In this document: piece by piece, positions 55,059-64,000 of the stretch | Position numbering within the stretch: the stretch's first letter is position 1 | Layout: every line of letters begins with the position of its first letter | NCBI GenBank assembly: GCA_023376005.1 | Contig: CM042145.1 | Location: forward strand, 60,320,190-60,384,189 | Source of the DNA: Doryteuthis pealeii | Taxonomy: Eukaryota > Mollusca > Cephalopoda > Myopsida > Loliginidae | Reading direction: 5' to 3' | DNA length: 64,000 bases | Position numbers and translations under genes: made by a program | Notes under the pieces: generated by a model | What the model saw: the letters and a program-made list of their open reading frames with translations, nothing else | Databases searched by the model: none | Told to the model about the DNA's origin: nothing

Positions 55059-55403
55059 CTTTTCCTTAGGTTTTCCTCAACATTTATACCATCTCTATTG
55101 TTGCCTTTGTTACTGTTTGGTATCTGGTTTGTCAACTGTATCGAGGAATTTAACCATTTCATTTTTTTTATGAAAGTTGTGTTGTTCTATGTATATTTCC
55201 AGAGATGTTTCTAGCTAAAAAAAAAAAAAATTTTAAGGAATTATCGTAATCTAAATTAAGTTTGTTTTTTGCATAGCTGTAATTCCTAAATCCGTTTCAT
55301 TTATTTTGGATTGGAGTGAATTTATGAAATATAAAGAGAAATGCAGATGAGAAAATTGTATTAAGTTCTCGATAAACGTGTTTGTAATAGAATTCATATT
55401 AAT

Positions 55404-55930
55404 ACAGGGTTATTGTAATTACCTATTTTAAAAATCTTACCATTTATTTCTGGATCATTACTTTTACAAAATATGAATGAGAAGAACACACATAACATTG
55501 AGTTTTATTTGAAATGTTTATATAGGCACCAGCATTCGCCTCCAGTCTCTCAAGCCGCTCGTTAATAACATCAACTAACCCCTCCCAGTAACTCTTGTGG
55601 AATGGCAGAAGTAAATTATTGTACTCGTCCTTCAATTTCTTCCAAAGTCGTTAGTGTCATAGAGTAGACTTGCTCATCCAAACAACCCCAAAGAAAAAGT
55701 CGCGGTGTGTTAAATCAGGGTTTCTGGCCGGCCATTCATGCGGACCACGTCTATCCATCCATCTCCCGCGAAAATGATGACTCAGGCATTCACGAACATC
55801 TATAGAAAAAAATCAGATTTAATGCTATAAATTAAAGAACATACATTAAAGAATTGAGAAAAAAGAACAACTGTGCATTAAAGAATGATAACTAGTAAAA
55901 AAATATTGAGTTACTTTTCAATCACTCTGT
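55404..55930 (-). mobile_element. Mariner-like element, internally deleted, with TIRs
   Basis: The right end (55903-55930) is the complement of ACAGAGTGATTGAAAAGTAACT. The left end (55404-55430, ACAGGGTTATTGTAATTACC) is a decayed version. The minus strand encodes the DDE C-terminal region: RWMDRRGPHEWPARNPDLT, a short frame-broken stretch, then LKDEYNNLLLPF and RLERLEANAGAYI. RSPDLTP.DFFLWG and LE.NAG.HI are the standard mariner signatures. Stops and frameshifts make it inactive. Related to the elements at 57.3 and 63.6 kb. Confidence 0.8.
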
Positions 55931-56078
55931 ATATGTATACATACAAGTGTACACATGGAATAATCAAAATCGATTAAAACAATCAAATAATAAAGCAAGT
56001 ATCGTATTCCATCAAATGCAAGCTCTTAATATTGATCGCAACGTCTTTTCAGGCAACTGCCACTCCTTCATTCATTGT

Positions 56079-56255
56079 CCGTTTGTGAGCTTGTTCATAA
56101 CTTTTCAATCTTGCCAGTGACTTACAGAACATATCTGGCACACATAAAGATCGGTTTTACCTGGGTCGACAGGTGTTGTATACGCATCACTGAACTCTCA
56201 TGTGACGCTTGAGATTATCAGCTTTTCGGCACACTTTTGTGCAACAGGAACATAA
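56079..56255 (-). pseudogene. Decayed C2H2 zinc-finger fragment (two fingers)
   Basis: Minus strand 56255-56190 reads LCSCCTKVCRKADNLKRH then MRVQ: C-x2-C-x12-H-x3 with Gln where the last His belongs, followed by a stop. After a linker (TPVDPGKTD) comes YVCQIC, a one-base frameshift, then CKSLARLKSYEQAHKR, a second finger with Tyr for one His. Tandem C2H2 fingers like these occur both in host proteins and at the ends of some retrotransposon ORFs. With a Helitron beginning 95 bp away the latter seems likelier, by inference only. Confidence 0.55.
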
Positions 56256-56349
56256 AATGTCCTCCTGTTGGGAATCAGTGTAGCATGGGAGAGACAATAA
56301 TTACAGTCGGGTTTTTTAACAAATCTCTTAATCTATCTTCGAATATTAT

Positions 56350-56843
56350 TTATATTAGCAAAAATATTAAATATATCAAATTAGAATGACTAATGAAATT
56401 AAATAAGAACACAAAATGATTACACTTATTTTCACTTTATTCTAATTGATTTCAATATAAAATTATACATAGATTGGCTTTTAATACGTTTGAGAATAAA
56501 ACAATATCAGAAATCAATAAAACCAAGTAGTTATTTTTAGACACGTTTTTGTTAAAACCGGTATGCAAATCATTCACACCATATTCTACGTTAACATCTA
56601 TTTCTTAATGATATATAACACACATTGCATGATTTTTAGCACATTAATAATATGGGCTGTTTTAAGACAAATCTATCTCAGCTAGACCTTTAGAGAGACA
56701 TTGTTAATAAATAAGATGCTAATTAAAATTAAATAATGATCATTTAATAACCATTGGGAAAATAACAAATAACCAAAGGAATTGTGACGATGGCAGTGGC
56801 GCAGTTCTGGTTACAGACACACACATAATCTCTGTTATAAGAT
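56350..56843 (-). mobile_element. Non-autonomous Helitron-like element H6, 3' end eroded
   Basis: The minus strand starts TCTTATAACAGAGATT. The body matches H5 and H4: TAATATGGGCTGTTTTAAGACAAATCTA, ACACACATTGCATGATTTTTAGC, TTTTGTTAAAACCGGTATGC. The 3' hairpin and CTAG are not recognisable. Confidence 0.6.
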
Positions 56844-57289
56844 TTTAAATTCACATTACGTGGATGTTGCTGCCAGATATCGTTTATTACTGATAAGCGC
56901 ACCTGCTTACTGTTCCGATTCTCAGTTGCGAAATTGACGTGTAAATATGAATCCCAGTTTAATGGAAAACTGAATCATTGAATGTCATTTTGCAAAATAA
57001 ATTCCTAAGCTTCCTATCGCTCTGAAATTATCATGTTTATTCATCTTTAATTAATTTATCGAAGTTGAAAGGAAAATGGCCGAAAGAATATCGATAAGAG
57101 CATCCCAGTTTGTTTTTTTTGTTTTTTGCGGGAATCGCTTCATAGGGAAACCGGTCCATTTCAAGGACAGAAAGCCAAATGGAATTCAGCAGAATAAAAT
57201 GTTGATAAATTGATTATTGAAATAATCCTAATATGATTCTCTTTTAGATGGAAACATTGCAAAAATGCAGCAATTTAAGAATTTCAACA

Positions 57290-57745
57290 TTTCTATTGGG
57301 AATATCACAAGAACATGCATAACATGGAGTTTTATTTAAAATTCCATATAGGCACCAGCATTCACCTCCAGCCTTTTAAGCCGCTCGGTAATCGTATCAA
57401 CTGATCTCCCCAATAACTCTTGTAGAATGGCAGAAGAAAATTCTTGTACTAGTCCTTCAAGTTCTTCCAAAGTCGTTAGAGTCGTAGAATAGACTTGCTT
57501 ATTCAAACAACATCAAATAAAAAGTCGCGGTGTGTTAAATCAGGGTTTCTGGCCGGCCATTCATGCGGACCACGTCTATCCATCCATCTTGTAAGAAAAT
57601 AGTGATTAAACCATTCACGTAGAACAGAAAAATGTAGAGTAGCACCACCAAGAACAACAGTGTTCATACATTAAGGAAAATACATTAAAGAATTGAGAAA
57701 AATATAACTGCATATTAAAAAAATAGTTAAAAATATGGAATTACA
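57290..57745 (-). mobile_element. Mariner-like element, diverged partner of 55.4 kb
   Basis: It follows the 55.4-kb copy collinearly: GGCACCAGCATTCACCTCCAG, GTCGCGGTGTGTTAAATCAGGG, GGCCGGCCATTCATGCGGACC. On the minus strand REWFNHYFLTRWMDRRGPHEW extends further upstream than in the other copy, but stops and frameshifts interrupt it. Ends are poorly preserved. Confidence 0.7.
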
Positions 57746-57764
57746 GCTAAATGCTAATCTATAT

Positions 57765-58110
57765 AATAATATTCGTGTTAATTATCGACCGCTATCATCT
57801 TACAACACCCTCTGGTTAAAAATGTGACCGTCCAAGATGAAATGCAGAAAATTTACATCCGGATTATCTGGTGGTACTTATCCGCCGAATTTTTACTTTT
57901 CATGAGCATCTTCACCTCAGCTAAATAATGGACCATTCCTTTTATTTCTTACAAAGAATGAAAGGGAAGAAAAAGGACATACGACATAGAAAGAATATAA
58001 TAACGAATGAGCAGAGAAAATAAAGAGGGGTGAGCACACAGAAGTGATAAAGCTAATCTGTTTCAATCGAACAGGATGAAAAGAAATAAAAAAGCCATAC
58101 CAGATAATCA
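57765..58110 (-). repeat. D element, minus copy
   Basis: CGACCGCTATCATCTTACAACACC, TATCTGGTGGTACTTATCCGCCG, GCTAAATAATGGACCATTCC, AAAGCTAATCTGTTTCAATCG. A short plus fragment (ACCAGATAATCAGGATTTAC) follows at 58097-58140. Confidence 0.65.
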
Positions 58111-58524
58111 GGATTTACATTTTTGCATTTAATCCTGTTACACAGATGCAGAATATCCATTATAATAATATAGTAAGCTGCAAATGAGTTCTCAGTGAAA
58201 AAAAAAGAACAGTCGAGATAAGACTACGTCTTAGTTGTCCCTGTCGATTGTCATGTCGTATAGAATTTACTTTTATTGTGGAGCCAGCGATAAGTGTCTA
58301 GACATCATACGATTCTGGTCGGCAATTTTCTTACTTGTATAAGATAATCACTTTCAGTGGTAATTTAATAACTCCAGACAGTAAGCAAGCAAAAGAGATG
58401 AACGTTTCGTTCAAGATAGAAGCATAGAACTTGGTTTTCTTACCAGTAACTATATTTAAACATGTTTTGAAGTAATTAAAATATTGACGTTGATTCCAAG
58501 ATAGATTGCCTTTATAAGTAACTA

Positions 58525-58840
58525 GTATGACCTGTGGATATACCAAGGTATGATAACTTAATTATTACAACGTTTGATATGTTTGCTTAAGAGCTATTGA
58601 TAAATAGTTCAATATGTAAAAAGTAGGACCGGTTTAGCTCAGTTGGTAGAGCGTTCCACTAAGAACCACAAGGATCAGTTTGATACCGGCAATAAGCCAC
58701 TCAGTCGACTTTATAATAATTTTGATTTAACTCTGTCACTTTTCAGATTTTATGCTCGATTGAAACAGATCAAGCATTACCGCTTCTGCCACTCTTTTTT
58801 TTTCTTTCTCTATCTTTTTTTTTTTTTTTTTTTTTTTAGG
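58525..58840 (+). repeat. D element, plus copy, split by a SINE-C
   Basis: CTGTGGATATACCAAGGTATGATAAC ... TTCAATATGTAAAAAGTA, then the SINE, then AATAATTTTGATTTAAC and TGAAACAGATCAAGCATTACCGCTTC. It ends in a T-rich tract (58818-58838). Confidence 0.7.
58622..58716 (+). mobile_element. SINE-C with internal deletion, inside D
   Basis: The head GGTTTAGCTCAGTTGGTAGAGCG and a B-box-like CAGTTTGATACCGGC join directly to the tail CAATAAGCCACTCAGTCGAC, with about 130 bp of body missing. Looks like a tRNA gene at first, but the flanks show a SINE. Confidence 0.75.
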
Positions 58841-58997
58841 GGGGCATATAACAAACTTTACAATTGTGGCAGTATTCGTTACTGTGTGCCCAGTCTCGTA
58901 TGCTATTGTTTCTTAAAAGAAATCTCTCTGCCAGCGGGTTTGTTCAAAACCAAACAAGCCACGGGTCAGCGCAATAAAGAACAAATATTTTTTGGTG

Positions 58998-59230
58998 AAG
59001 TGGCCTATTCTCGGTATCAGTCGGACAGCGAGGGAGTTTACTCCCGTTTCGCTATCGCTAGACCAGGGAAATTGTTTTTGCTAAGGTGTCGCACCACACC
59101 TACCATCAGCACCACTCTTTACCGCACAGATTATCCCAAATGTACTACTCACGCGCTGAAATAGCGAGGGCCGGTATTGAACCAGGAACCTTGTGATTCC
59201 AAGGCGGGTGCTATACCGACTGATCTACCC
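58998..59230 (-). mobile_element. SINE-C, full-length minus copy
   Basis: GTGGCCTATTCTCGGTATCAGTCGG, CTATCGCTAGACCAGGGAAATTG, CGCACCACACCTACCATCAGC, CGAGGGCCGGTATTGAACCAGGAACCTTGTGATTCC, CTATACCGACTGATCTACCC. The overlapping 173-codon plus ORF (58643-59164) is a read-through of two repeats. Confidence 0.85.
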
Positions 59231-59534
59231 CCTCCGAGAATAAATTGTACGGCTGTCTTTATTGGTGACGGTTTCTTTTCTTGTTTATCATAGTAGCGGC
59301 CAGGGGCCAATGTGAAACATTGCAATATAAACTTGAGCGCTGATACTTCAGTATCGCAATATAGACAGCAGACGAATATTTCTTTGTTTTCCTATAGCAT
59401 TTTATGTCTGAAAACAGATTCCTAATTCTGCTGTTTATTTTCTTCTGACCAATCATAGCGGGCTATGACTGACTCCCGGCCCCGCAGTACCACTACCACC
59501 CTAACCTACAAAATTCTATGACCAAACACAGTAA

Positions 59535-59790
59535 ACTGTGGATTGGATGGTGAGTTGGATTTCATGGCATATCAACCCTTGCTGGGTTATTTTATGCCGA
59601 AAACGTTTTGTTTGATTAATTCTAGATGGATAATCAATTTCCTTTTTTAAACTCAATTTTATCATCCTTTTTTTCTAATTAACCCATAGAGATGACCCTC
59701 ACGGGTACTACCACTCCGATTCAGAGTTGAACTGGGAGTAATGGTGAGAAAAGGATACTCCACATACCCTTAGAACTCCAATGAACGATT
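59535..59790 (+). repeat. R element 5' part, plus
   Basis: GGTGAGTTGGATTTCATGGCA, CAACCCTTGCTGGGTTATTTTATGCCG, CATAGAGATGACCCTCACGGGTACTACC, GGATACTCCACATACCC. Confidence 0.7.
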
Positions 59791-60060
59791 GGGGTCAACT
59801 CAACTGTCGCCGCCCTCTGATACCTAAGTCCGGATTTCCGGAAAATAACCACCACTCTCGTGTGGAAAACCGAGACCAAAAGTACTTCAGATAATTATAG
59901 TCTTAACTTAACTGCTGACTATAGACCCTATGATGCCAAAGATTCCTTATTTTGACGGATATTAAAAGCATTAACCCATTCATTCCCATCGATAAATCCT
60001 TCGCTTTCTATTTTATCACCTACTAAAATTTTACAGGGTCCTTCTAACTTTATTTTCATA

Positions 60061-60093
60061 CTACTATACACACACACACACACACACACACAC
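60061..60093. repeat. (CA)n microsatellite
   Basis: CA run on the plus strand. Confidence 0.95.
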
Positions 60094-60285
60094 GCTACCT
60101 GTGACCCCACTCCGCGTACACATACGTCCACTCCCAAATGCATACACAATTATATATTATACCCCTATATACATACATTATCACAAAGACTAACACGCAC
60201 CTACTAGATTCTTAGATTCATTCTTATTGGAAAATCAATAAATTTTCTGGTTTCAGTCTTTCTTGTTTGTATTTTTAGATGAGGC

Positions 60286-60535
60286 TTGTTGTGAATAATT
60301 CTGATTTTTCGGACTGTTGTCCTCATTTTTATTGTGGTATGATAGGCGTTCAAAAACAGACGTCATTTTTGATAATATCTTAAAAGTACTTCGACGCTCG
60401 TTTGATCAACAGTCAAACTATTAAAAATGATTTCCCGGGTTGGGTCATTACTATACATAGGGGACAGCTTAGGAAGGAAGGAGGATACAGCGGTCGAAAC
60501 TTACCACAATAAAAAATGGGGATAACAACTCGAAA
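60286..60535. repeat. Two HHR-SINE 3' fragments in inverted orientation
   Basis: 60292-60340 (minus) has TTTTTCGGACTGTTGTCCTCATTTTTATTGTGGTA. 60494-60530 (plus) has GCGGTCGAAACTTACCACAATAAAAAATGGGGATAAC. The plus one keeps GGTCGAAAC from the hammerhead region but not CTGAAGA. Confidence 0.5.
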
Positions 60536-60699
60536 CATCGAAATTATACAAATTTTGTTTGTTTAAGCCAAGAAATAAAGACAAGAAATGAACGAGCATC
60601 TGTTATCGATTATGATAATTTAACTAGCAAGGTCGAATGAGTTTTTTCTATAAACGTTGGAAAGCATTCAGAAGAGCTATGATCATCAAAAGGTAATAC

Positions 60700-61140
60700 A
60701 ATGATACTTTGACTTAAGAGTGTCCCAACTTACGAGTCTTTCAAATTAGTTGTCACTTAGTCGTTTCTTTTTTTTGGGGGGGGACGTTGCTTTGTGTTTT
60801 AAGCTAAAACTTGAGATACGAGTGAGGCTGCTCCTTTACCCCCACTGTTTGGTTGTTTTTAGTTGCTGTTCTTACAATTTCTCGGTGATTTCAATCGGAT
60901 CAAGTTTAGGCTTTATTTTTACCGCGAAGGTGACCTTTGGTAAAAATTGGTCGGAAATGTTGTTCTTGAATTCTTTTTTGTTATATTTCCATCTGACTGT
61001 TATGCTGCACGGAGCCTCATGCGCAGACGAGTTTTATCATTTCACAAAAAAAAAAAATCACGGCTCAGGCAACCTATTCTATTTCTTTCCTTCTTGCAGC
61101 TGTATGGCTTCCGATTTAGCTTGCATTAATGTTGGAGATT
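60700..61140 (+). other. Possible dispersed repeat with a doubtful 133-codon ORF
   Basis: TTGACTTAAGAGTGTCCCAACTTACGAG and AAAACTTGAGATACGAGTGAGG have the look of a transposon end, but I find no second copy in this window. The ORF (60750-61151) starts after a G9 tract, is rich in Phe and Ser, and shows no recognisable domain. Confidence 0.2.
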
Positions 61141-61944
61141 TCTATCGATAGAGATTAAAGAATTACCTATAAAACTAATTAGTTAGGTTTAATTCAAGCC
61201 GAAAAAAATTATTTATCAAGACAATTTTATTTTGTAAATTGATCTTGTGTGTCAGCTGTTTATTTTTAGAGCTGCCTTCTGAAAATAATCCCTTTTTCAC
61301 CAAGAGGACTTTTTTTTCACCTTCCCCTGGATTCAATATTAAATTGATATCTCTACATAAAACGGTTCTGTCTATAGAGAACACACAACAAACTCTTCCT
61401 AATTATTAATATAGATTCCTATACAACCTCCGTGTGTGTGTGTGTTCTCTGAACCGCATTAAACTATATTAGTTCGTTTCAGAGAAATGTTTAATCATGG
61501 TTCTTTTGACTGGTGATTTGTGAACGCCTAAAGTAATACAAGATTGATTTATCAGTTACGAACGACTTTAAGTGTCTCCAATATTGGCGGGCAAAGCATT
61601 GGCCTTCTAATTGGATACTTCTATCTAACAGTCATTTATTACGAAACATTGCCGGACAGTGACAAAAACATGTTCTTTGTTCAAGTGTGTGTCGGTTCTT
61701 AACAGTCATAAAAGGGGAACGAAATAACATTGTTTATTATCTACTTAAATCTGATGAAATTATTCCAGGACGATGGGATTTGATTCGTGCTTTGTAGAGG
61801 AATATATTTCCTCACGAGACGTCGTGGTTCGAGTCCACATAAAACACGACTGAAACTTGAATCCGGATTTTTCTAGATTTTTATGTTTGGAAATGTTCGC
61901 ATATTACGATTTTTTTCCTTGTATTTCTTTGTTTTATTTTGGAT

Positions 61945-62130
61945 TGCTTGTTTAACGGCATATCAACCTTTTTCGGTTCATTTAATGCCGAAATAAGTCA
62001 TTTTCAGGAAATTTTCTGTCTCAAAGTTCTTAATATCTTCAAATTAGTATAAAATAATTTTTATTAACTTCATTTGGTTCGGATTTGTTTATTTAATGGC
62101 AAAATTAGCATGTGGGTTATTCAATGCCAA
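61945..62130 (+). repeat. R element 5'-end fragments
   Basis: TTTAACGGCATATCAACC ... TTTCGGTTCATTTAATGCCGAAA, then a second weaker GGCAAAATTAGCATG ... GGGTTATTCAATGCC. Confidence 0.5.
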
Positions 62131-62204
62131 AAACTGTGTGATGAAACTTGGCACTAAAGTTTCTTTTACACGTTCATTTTTTTGTAGATGTATTTCTATA
62201 TCTG

Positions 62205-62310
62205 TGTGTAATGGTTAGCAAGCTAGATTCGCAATCCATTGTTAAAGAGTTCGATTTCCATTGGCCTTGTACCAATTCTAAGCTAAACTTAGTAAATAGC
62301 TATATCTGAT
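62205..62310 (+). repeat. T133-related tRNA-like element, plus copy
   Basis: GTAATGGTTAGCAAGCTAGATTCG, AGAGTTCGATTTCCATTGG, ACCAATTCTAAGCTAAACTTAGTAAATAGCTATAT. Head and 3' flank match a T133 unit read on the other strand, so the array unit is a dispersed family that has been tandemised once at 0.5-1.05 kb. Confidence 0.65.
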
Positions 62311-62529
62311 TTATAATTTTTCTTATATTCTTATTTCTCTCAAGCATTCCAATATAAGTTAAGGATGCATATACAAGTCCATAACCCGTTTTATAATCCT
62401 GGTTTCCAAACTAGTAATTCCCCTAAATTGTATTTGATATATTTATAGAAGTTACCCAGCAATGGTAATGCCCCAACATATAACAAAGGACAGTATTGGG
62501 TTATTTTGTATTAAGAGACGTTCTTAGCA

Positions 62530-62905
62530 TTATGGTTACCCTTGTAGGAAATGGAATCGGCGTTCAAATTCTGAACGAGGTTGTTTGAATCTCACTTCGT
62601 GATAATTTCTTTAAAAAGGCATGGATCCATTTGGTTAGGCAACTATCCTAGGAGAAAGAATGCTTGATTCAAAGCATTGTTAAAAATTGATCTTGTGTAA
62701 CATTCTGCTCGTGGCGAAGAAATGCTTTGAGCGTTATTTAATGCCAAAATCATTCTTGTGGAAGAACAGTAGTGCTATGATTTAACCCAGAGGTAAGAGA
62801 TGAGGGATTCATACCTTTCTTAGGGGTATTAATCCTAAAGTAAACTCAATAGCGCGACTGGAGTTCGAACTAACTTACGATGTTATAGTCCAGTGATGAT
62901 TCTTC
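62530..62905. repeat. Two SINE-B copies, converging
   Basis: 62530-62720 is plus (GGCGTTCAAATTCTGAACGAGG, AAAGGCATGGATCC, GGTTAGGCAACTATCCTAGG, ATTCTGCTCGTGGCG). 62800-62905 is minus (TTCATACCTTTCTTAGGGGTATTAATCC, CGACTGGAGTTCGAACT). Confidence 0.6.
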
Positions 62906-62919
62906 TAAATTTGTATTTA

Positions 62920-63205
62920 GAGTATACGGACTATTGTCCCCATTTTAATTGTTATATACACAACGCCTTCTTCAGATGTTTATTGCTGAACTTGGGAACC
63001 GTCTCTTCAAACTCGGGAGCCTTCGTGTCGTAATCGGGAGCCTTCAAGGAACTTCGAACCGAACCCTTAATTCAATAACCAGGTACATGTGTTAAGCTGT
63101 TAAGTATTCTATTTTCTTATCGCCCTTGGTCAGGATTGAACCTGAAACCTAAAGATTGTCATTTAGAACTGTATTAATCCAATCCTTATATCAGTTACCC
63201 TGTGT
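62920..63205 (-). mobile_element. HHR-SINE, full-length minus copy with stem II deleted
   Basis: On the minus strand: head TAATACAGTTCTAAATGACAATC and GGTTCAATCCTGACCAAGG (B-box), body TTATTGAATTAAGGGTTCGG, 18-bp-like repeats, then ACATCTGAAGAAGGCGTTGTGTA. CTGAAGA is followed directly by GGCGTTGTGT; the stem II hairpin and GAAA are gone. Confidence 0.65.
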
Positions 63206-63320
63206 CCCACTCGTTCCCAACTTCGACAAGAGACACCTGACACCGACCGAAAACATTGTGTATATAACAATAATGATGTGGACAATAATCGGAATAATCC
63301 AAATAATAGATGGACTTTGT
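63206..63320 (+). mobile_element. Inverted HHR-SINE 3' segment joined to the head of the previous copy
   Basis: GTTCCCAACTTCGACAAGAGACACCTGACACCGACCGAAAACATTGTGTATATAACAATAATGATGTGGACAATAATCGG is the 3' segment on the plus strand with a shortened stem II. CACC and GTGT can pair in part. Its junction with the head mirrors that at 2803/2806. Confidence 0.6.
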
Positions 63321-63582
63321 TTTGGTAAGAATGACTAAAAACGTTGCGTGTTCAATCATATTATATTGGAAAATAAAGAGATATTGTTTCTTTGTGTTTA
63401 CTGGTCTCATGTCAAATCGAAGACAACGATAATTATCTTTCTTTTATCAGAATTGATTGTCAAAATATCGAACGATTCAATTAGTTAACTTCACAATCGT
63501 ATACAGATTGTAAATATTTTCTGTTATGCTCGTAATAAAAAATAATTAATTCTTTTTTATTCTATGTCATACATTCTCATAT

Positions 63583-64000
63583 ACAGGTTGATTGAAAAGT
63601 AACTCCCTATTTTAAACTATTTTAAATTTTTTTATATGCTGTTATATTTTTCTCAATTTTGTAGTGCATGTTACTTAATATATGGCAATGTTGTTGCTCT
63701 TCCATTTTACTATAGATATTAGGAAATGGCTGAATCCCTATTTTCCTGTGAGATGGATGGGTAGAAGAGGTCCGCATGATTGGCCCGTTAGGAGCCCTGA
63801 TTTAACACCCTGCGAGTTTTTCTTTCTTTCTTTTGTGGTTGGTTAAAGGAGCAAGTGTACACTATTAATCCAACGACTTGAAAGACAAATATGAGAATTT
63901 ATTTCTGCCATTCAACAATTTTTCCTGAGCCGTTGAAGCGATTCTCGAGCGGCCCGAGAGTGTGGAGACTAATGCTGATGCACATATAAAATTGTGTTTT
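63583..64000 (+). mobile_element. Mariner-like element, cut by the window edge
   Basis: The left TIR ACAGGTTGATTGAAAAGTAACT matches the complement of the right end of the 55.4-kb element. After about 130 bp the transposase end follows: KWLNPYFPVRWMGRRG, PHDWPVRSPDLTPCEFF, then frame-shifted LKEQVYTINPTT and a degraded C-terminus. The 5' two thirds of the gene are deleted and there are several stops. Confidence 0.8.

Noticed and set aside
58625..58695. Functional tRNA gene
   Set aside because: The A and B boxes are good, but the acceptor stem is incomplete and the SINE-C tail follows within 50 bp. It is an internally deleted SINE.
58643..59164. 173-codon plus ORF
   Set aside because: It reads through a SINE-C, a D element, a T-rich tract and the antisense of another SINE-C.

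Overview
The window looks like animal DNA, most likely from a coleoid cephalopod such as an octopus. The reasons are very high AT content, long (TA)n and (CT)n tracts, several interleaved tRNA-derived SINE families, Helitron, mariner and Penelope-like remnants, and no dense gene structure. There is one 10-base run of N (27444-27453), so this is a eukaryotic draft assembly. The taxonomic call is an inference from repeat style, not from a marker gene. I find no convincing host protein-coding exon, rRNA or functional tRNA. It reads as intergenic or intronic sequence built almost wholly from mobile DNA. Element family names used here (A, T133, SINE-B, SINE-C, R, D, HHR-SINE) are my own labels, given from within-window self-similarity.

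Layout. 0-6.5 kb: two copies of family A, a 4-unit tandem array of a tRNA-like repeat, a Helitron, an HHR-SINE flanked by an inverted partial copy of itself, fragments of R, D and SINE-B, and a near-perfect palindrome. 6.7-13.3 kb: three diverged copies of one ~0.8-1.3 kb segment. Two of them keep a TATA/NRF1-like/ATG/splice-donor block. A long-TIR element and a foldback around a 64-bp alternating purine-pyrimidine tract lie among them. 14-19 kb: R elements, one arm of a ~640-bp inverted duplication (partner at 37.9-38.6 kb), a foldback with hammerhead-like cores, a 14-unit minisatellite, then Helitron(-), mariner, Helitron(+). 19-31 kb: SINE-B and SINE-C copies, a 2.6-kb degenerate (CT)n array, foldbacks, and a (TCTA)n array. 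31-49 kb: R, D and SINE copies, two minisatellites, two Helitrons and another foldback. 49-64 kb: R elements including a nested insertion with an 11-bp target duplication, a GIY-YIG (Penelope-type) coding remnant, three related mariner remnants, a decayed C2H2 zinc-finger fragment, and more HHR-SINE copies.

The most interesting signal is a group of elements carrying hammerhead-ribozyme-like cores (CTGANGA, stem II, GAAAC, palindromic stem III). They recur in inverted, foldback arrangements at about 2.6-3.1, 15.9-16.0, 28.5-28.7, 60.3-60.5 and 62.9-63.3 kb, with a single-orientation core beside a palindrome at 6.1-6.4 kb. At two loci a tRNA-like head and body is flanked by oppositely oriented hammerhead segments. 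This resembles a small non-autonomous Penelope-like element with inverted terminal repeats. A real GIY-YIG Penelope remnant sits in the same window.
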